A DNA stretch of 64,000 nt from positions 24,587,501-24,651,500 of the forward strand of contig CM068317.1 of NCBI GenBank assembly GCA_034766995.1, given 5' to 3'. The DNA is from Acanthacorydalis orientalis (taxonomy: Eukaryota; Arthropoda; Insecta; Megaloptera; Corydalidae). Positions 61,354 to 64,000 of this stretch are shown here, piece after piece. The number at the start of each line of letters is the position of its first letter. The stretch's first letter is position 1. The notes beneath the pieces were generated by a model. The model was not told the origin of the DNA. It searched no databases and worked only from the letters and a program-made list of their open reading frames with translations. The translations under genes and the position numbers were made by a program.

Positions 61354-61952
61354 ATAATGCTTTAGTATTTAATATAAAAAAAAAGATTTTGCAACCATAC
61401 AAACCACAAATCTCTTGAAATTGAAAGTATTCAGATTTTTTTAAATCTAAATAATTATAAACTGTTCCTATTTCTTAAGCAAATTAATTAAGTCAATTAA
61501 ACTTAATAATAATTAAAATGAATTAGAAAAAGAATCAATTTCTACATAAGTGTTTTCTAAATTACGATCACATATGATTGACGATTCGTGTAATTTTTAT
61601 GGTTGAATAAACTACGCATTGTCGACTCATATGATTGATATGTAATTATTGTAATAAATGTTATGACTAGAAAAGTGTATGGCGATTGTCCTGAAAGATA
61701 GAAAAAAATGGTATATTTTTTTTTATTCTCGTCTAAATTTTCGAAAAGTACAATTTCAAGTTTATTTTACACAAATTTATTCTTGAAGTTAAGTAAGTTA
61801 CCTTTCAATAAGTATTATTTAGTTTTTTAGAAAAATCTTCAATAGTAAATAGTATTTTAATTTTATGTTATGAATTTTATAGATCATCTACTGGTGATAA
61901 AAAATATGTTAATGTTATTTTTCGGGTTTTATTTCTCCAAGAAAGCGTTTAG

Positions 61953-61954
<2 letters not shown>

Positions 61955-62026
<72 letters not shown>
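61955..62026. repeat. (TA)n microsatellite abutting a transposon end
   Basis: About 36 TA units, ending seven bases before the terminal repeat of the element at 62033. Confidence 0.97.
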
Positions 62027-62028
<2 letters not shown>

Positions 62029-62032
62029 GCCG

Positions 62033-63886
62033 TTTATTTTGAAAGTGGCACAAATCACTTTTATGTTATTTTGAGATATTAAATGTTTTGCGTTCTAATG
62101 TGCTTAAAAATATTGATGCTTAATATGAAGAAATTTCACTTATATTGGTTATCTGGGTTACTTATAATTTTTTTCGTATAAATAATTTTGCACACATGTT
62201 AACGAATCACAATTTTTCATTACTGTAAAGTGACTTAAGCCACTTTCAAAATTAATAGTTTATAAAAAACTACGGACTTATGTTGATTTTGTCCGATGTG
62301 TTGTACTGAAGTGATTTTGATAAGACAGTAATTTAAGTAAATTGATGAGTATATTATGTAGTATAAGTATGTCATTTTTATAACGTGTTTCGTATAAAAG
62401 TTTATTCAAGTTTTTTTCATTTTCATAAAATACATAAGTAATAATTAAATTCATTAGTACATTATGTAATATAAGTAATTTATATAACGTATGCCATATA
62501 AAAGTTTATTCATGTATCATTGTCATTAATAAGAGTGATGAACTCTTCGGACATTTCACTTTGTTTTAAATTTTTAAAACAACTGGTAAATTGGGTGGTA
62601 TATAGGGAAGCATTTTTACATGTATCCTTCCTAGGATGATGAAAATGCAAATTGAACTTATTTTTTTTTAAAAAAATCGTGTATACCCACTTGTTCACAT
62701 GTTGTTTGTTTCCATTTTTACATTTTTCAAGGTAGAGATTAAACATTTTTCTAATGTGTATATCTGGACTTAAAATTTTCTACAGGGATTATGAGATATT
62801 GTTTAATGCCTGGTATAGACAGGAAAGCTTTCAGTGTGCTGTTTGACATCAGTTATAAGAGATTCAGGTGTTTTTCGTCTTGGTCCTTCAGATTTTCCAA
62901 AACATCTGCTCTAGGAACATTTTGTTTAAGGTCACGAGCCAGTCGTCCTTCTGAGATGTTGTAAGTATCGAGGAAGATTTTTTTACTAGTCAGCACACTT
63001 ACATTTTCATGTGTCAAATAATATTTAAATTAACATTGGCCTGGTTTTGAGTTACGGTTCCTTGGTCTTCTCTTTTTAGGTATTACTCGTTTCACCATTG
63101 CGTTCAAATACAAACTTTGTTTACTAAAGTTTGCTAACTTCCAAAATTCATCAAAAATGAGTTGTCTGGTAAGAGAACTTATTTTATCCCTACAATTCTT
63201 CAAACAACAAGGTTTAATTACATTTTTTTTTGGGAAAAACAATATTGGAGTGATTTTGTAATATCTTATTACCCACTGTTTCTTTCATTTCTACATCCTC
63301 TTTTTCCTAAACGATGAACTACTGTTGCTTCAGTTATGTAATTTTCATTTTCTAACTCCATGGAATTTGTTTCTTCTTCATCTGGGGAAATTCCTCGCAT
63401 CTTCTTTTTCTAGACTTAACGATTCTTCGTATTATCGGGAATATTTCCATAAAACGAATTCGTATTGAAAGTCACCTAACACCCATGTAACTAAAACAAA
63501 CGTGATTTACCTGATTCACTGTCTGATAACATTATATAAAAAAATAATTCCAATAAATGCTTAAATGTTATGTATACTCTGTTAGATACCACTAAATTTC
63601 AGAAATCTGCAAAATATTTTCTACTTAATAAAAATATTTTTAGTTCACTAATCACAGTTTTCTATTCTACTATCGACGAATATAGACTGAACATGTAGTT
63701 TTGATTTCATATTCTTTTCACATCAGAGAATTCCCAAAGTATAAAAAAATGAATACTTGAGAATTCCCCGTTTAATGCGAAAATTACAAATTTGTTACAA
63801 CATATGGTGGTAGTATTATATGTACTGCAAAGCATCATTTATCTACAAAAAAAAATATTGTGACTTATACCATTTCCAAAATAAAT
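62033..63886 (-). mobile_element. Decayed TIR DNA transposon (superfamily unresolved)
   Basis: The left end reads TTTATTTTGAAAGTGGCACA ending in TCACTTTTA (62033-62063). At 63856-63886 a degraded counterpart (GTGACTTATACCATTTCCAA) faces the other way. A better-preserved counterpart (AAGTGACTTAAGCCACTTTC) lies internally at 62226-62256. Either a 224-bp MITE (62033-62256) sits beside a related larger element, or one element carries an extra internal terminus. Broken minus-strand transposase fragments lie between (separate entry). Confidence 0.6.
62510..63530 (-). pseudogene. Broken transposase-like ORFs of a repetitive arthropod family
   Basis: Minus-strand fragments in several frames: EEETNSMELENENY (near 63370), CCLKNCRDKISSLTRQLIFD followed by EFWKLANFSKQSLYL and KRRRPRN (63220-63050), then RKMFNLYLEKCKNGNKQHVN and FNLHFHHPRKDTCKNA (62750-62630). 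The order is a Cys-containing segment, an EFWKL block, an KMYxLYxxxC block and an FNLxFHxPxKDxC block. It matches a multi-copy family I recall from insect genomes, usually annotated as uncharacterised proteins and thought to be transposase-derived. Many stops and frameshifts separate the blocks, and no intact gene is present. Confidence 0.6.
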
Positions 63887-64000
63887 GTATTTGCACTTAT
63901 GTTTGGCAGTGAAATTTGTATTGATGAAATAGTGAAAATTTTGAAAAGAATTGCACGTAAAATGTTTAAATATAAAAAGACTTTACATTTTTGTAACCGT

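Overview
This looks like an insect nuclear genome fragment. It is very AT-rich (by eye, roughly a quarter G+C) and crowded with (TA)n microsatellites. It has GT-AG introns and mariner, Tc1, pogo, RTE and MITE-type debris. I cannot fix the order. The retained PREP-class TALE gene and the types of dispersed repeat fit a hemipteran or another AT-rich insect better than a fly.

Three protein-coding genes can be supported. (1) A PREP/PKNOX TALE homeobox gene on + has nine coding exons between 18663 and 31216 and predicts 491 aa. Its first coding intron is 9.3 kb and is filled with transposon remnants. Non-coding 5' exons probably lie upstream, in the 9.2-18.6 kb region. (2) A KIM-containing MAP-kinase tyrosine phosphatase related to PTP-ER/PTPRR/PTPN5/PTPN7 on + has two coding exons (35329-36873, 37806-39377) and predicts 1038 aa. 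Two long inserts interrupt its catalytic domain. (3) A ropporin/RSP11-like cilium and sperm-tail gene on - has four exons (57146 down to 54638) and predicts 538 aa, with a long C-terminal extension. An RFX/X-box-like site lies about 100 bp upstream of its start codon.

Layout: 1-9 kb is repeat-rich non-coding DNA with a Tc1 end, microsatellites and a deleted mariner. 9.2-18.6 kb holds candidate promoter/5' exon sequence, a perfect NRF1-type site, another deleted mariner, a pogo/Tigger remnant and a strong 22-bp hairpin. 18.7-31.2 kb is the PKNOX gene, with a dead cecropia-type mariner, a third deleted mariner, an RTE tail and a TTAA-flanked MITE in its first coding intron. 31.2-34.8 kb is probably PKNOX 3'UTR and intergenic DNA. 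34.8-41 kb is the phosphatase gene with its promoter and 3'UTR. 41-54.6 kb is gene-poor, with a dead Tc1 element, microsatellites, hairpins and a hAT-like MITE. 54.6-57.3 kb is the ropporin-like gene. 57.3-64 kb is gene-poor and ends in a decayed TIR transposon.

No operon-like logic links the three genes: a transcription cofactor, an ERK-pathway phosphatase and an axonemal protein. I found no prokaryotic-type defence or biosynthetic system. The most unusual observations are: a stop-free 69-nt intron in PKNOX whose retention would add a hydrophobic, membrane-helix-like segment; the doubly interrupted, cysteine-rich phosphatase; three mariner derivatives that keep only the DNA-binding half of the transposase; and a 1-kb inverted duplication that ends exactly at a mariner terminus.
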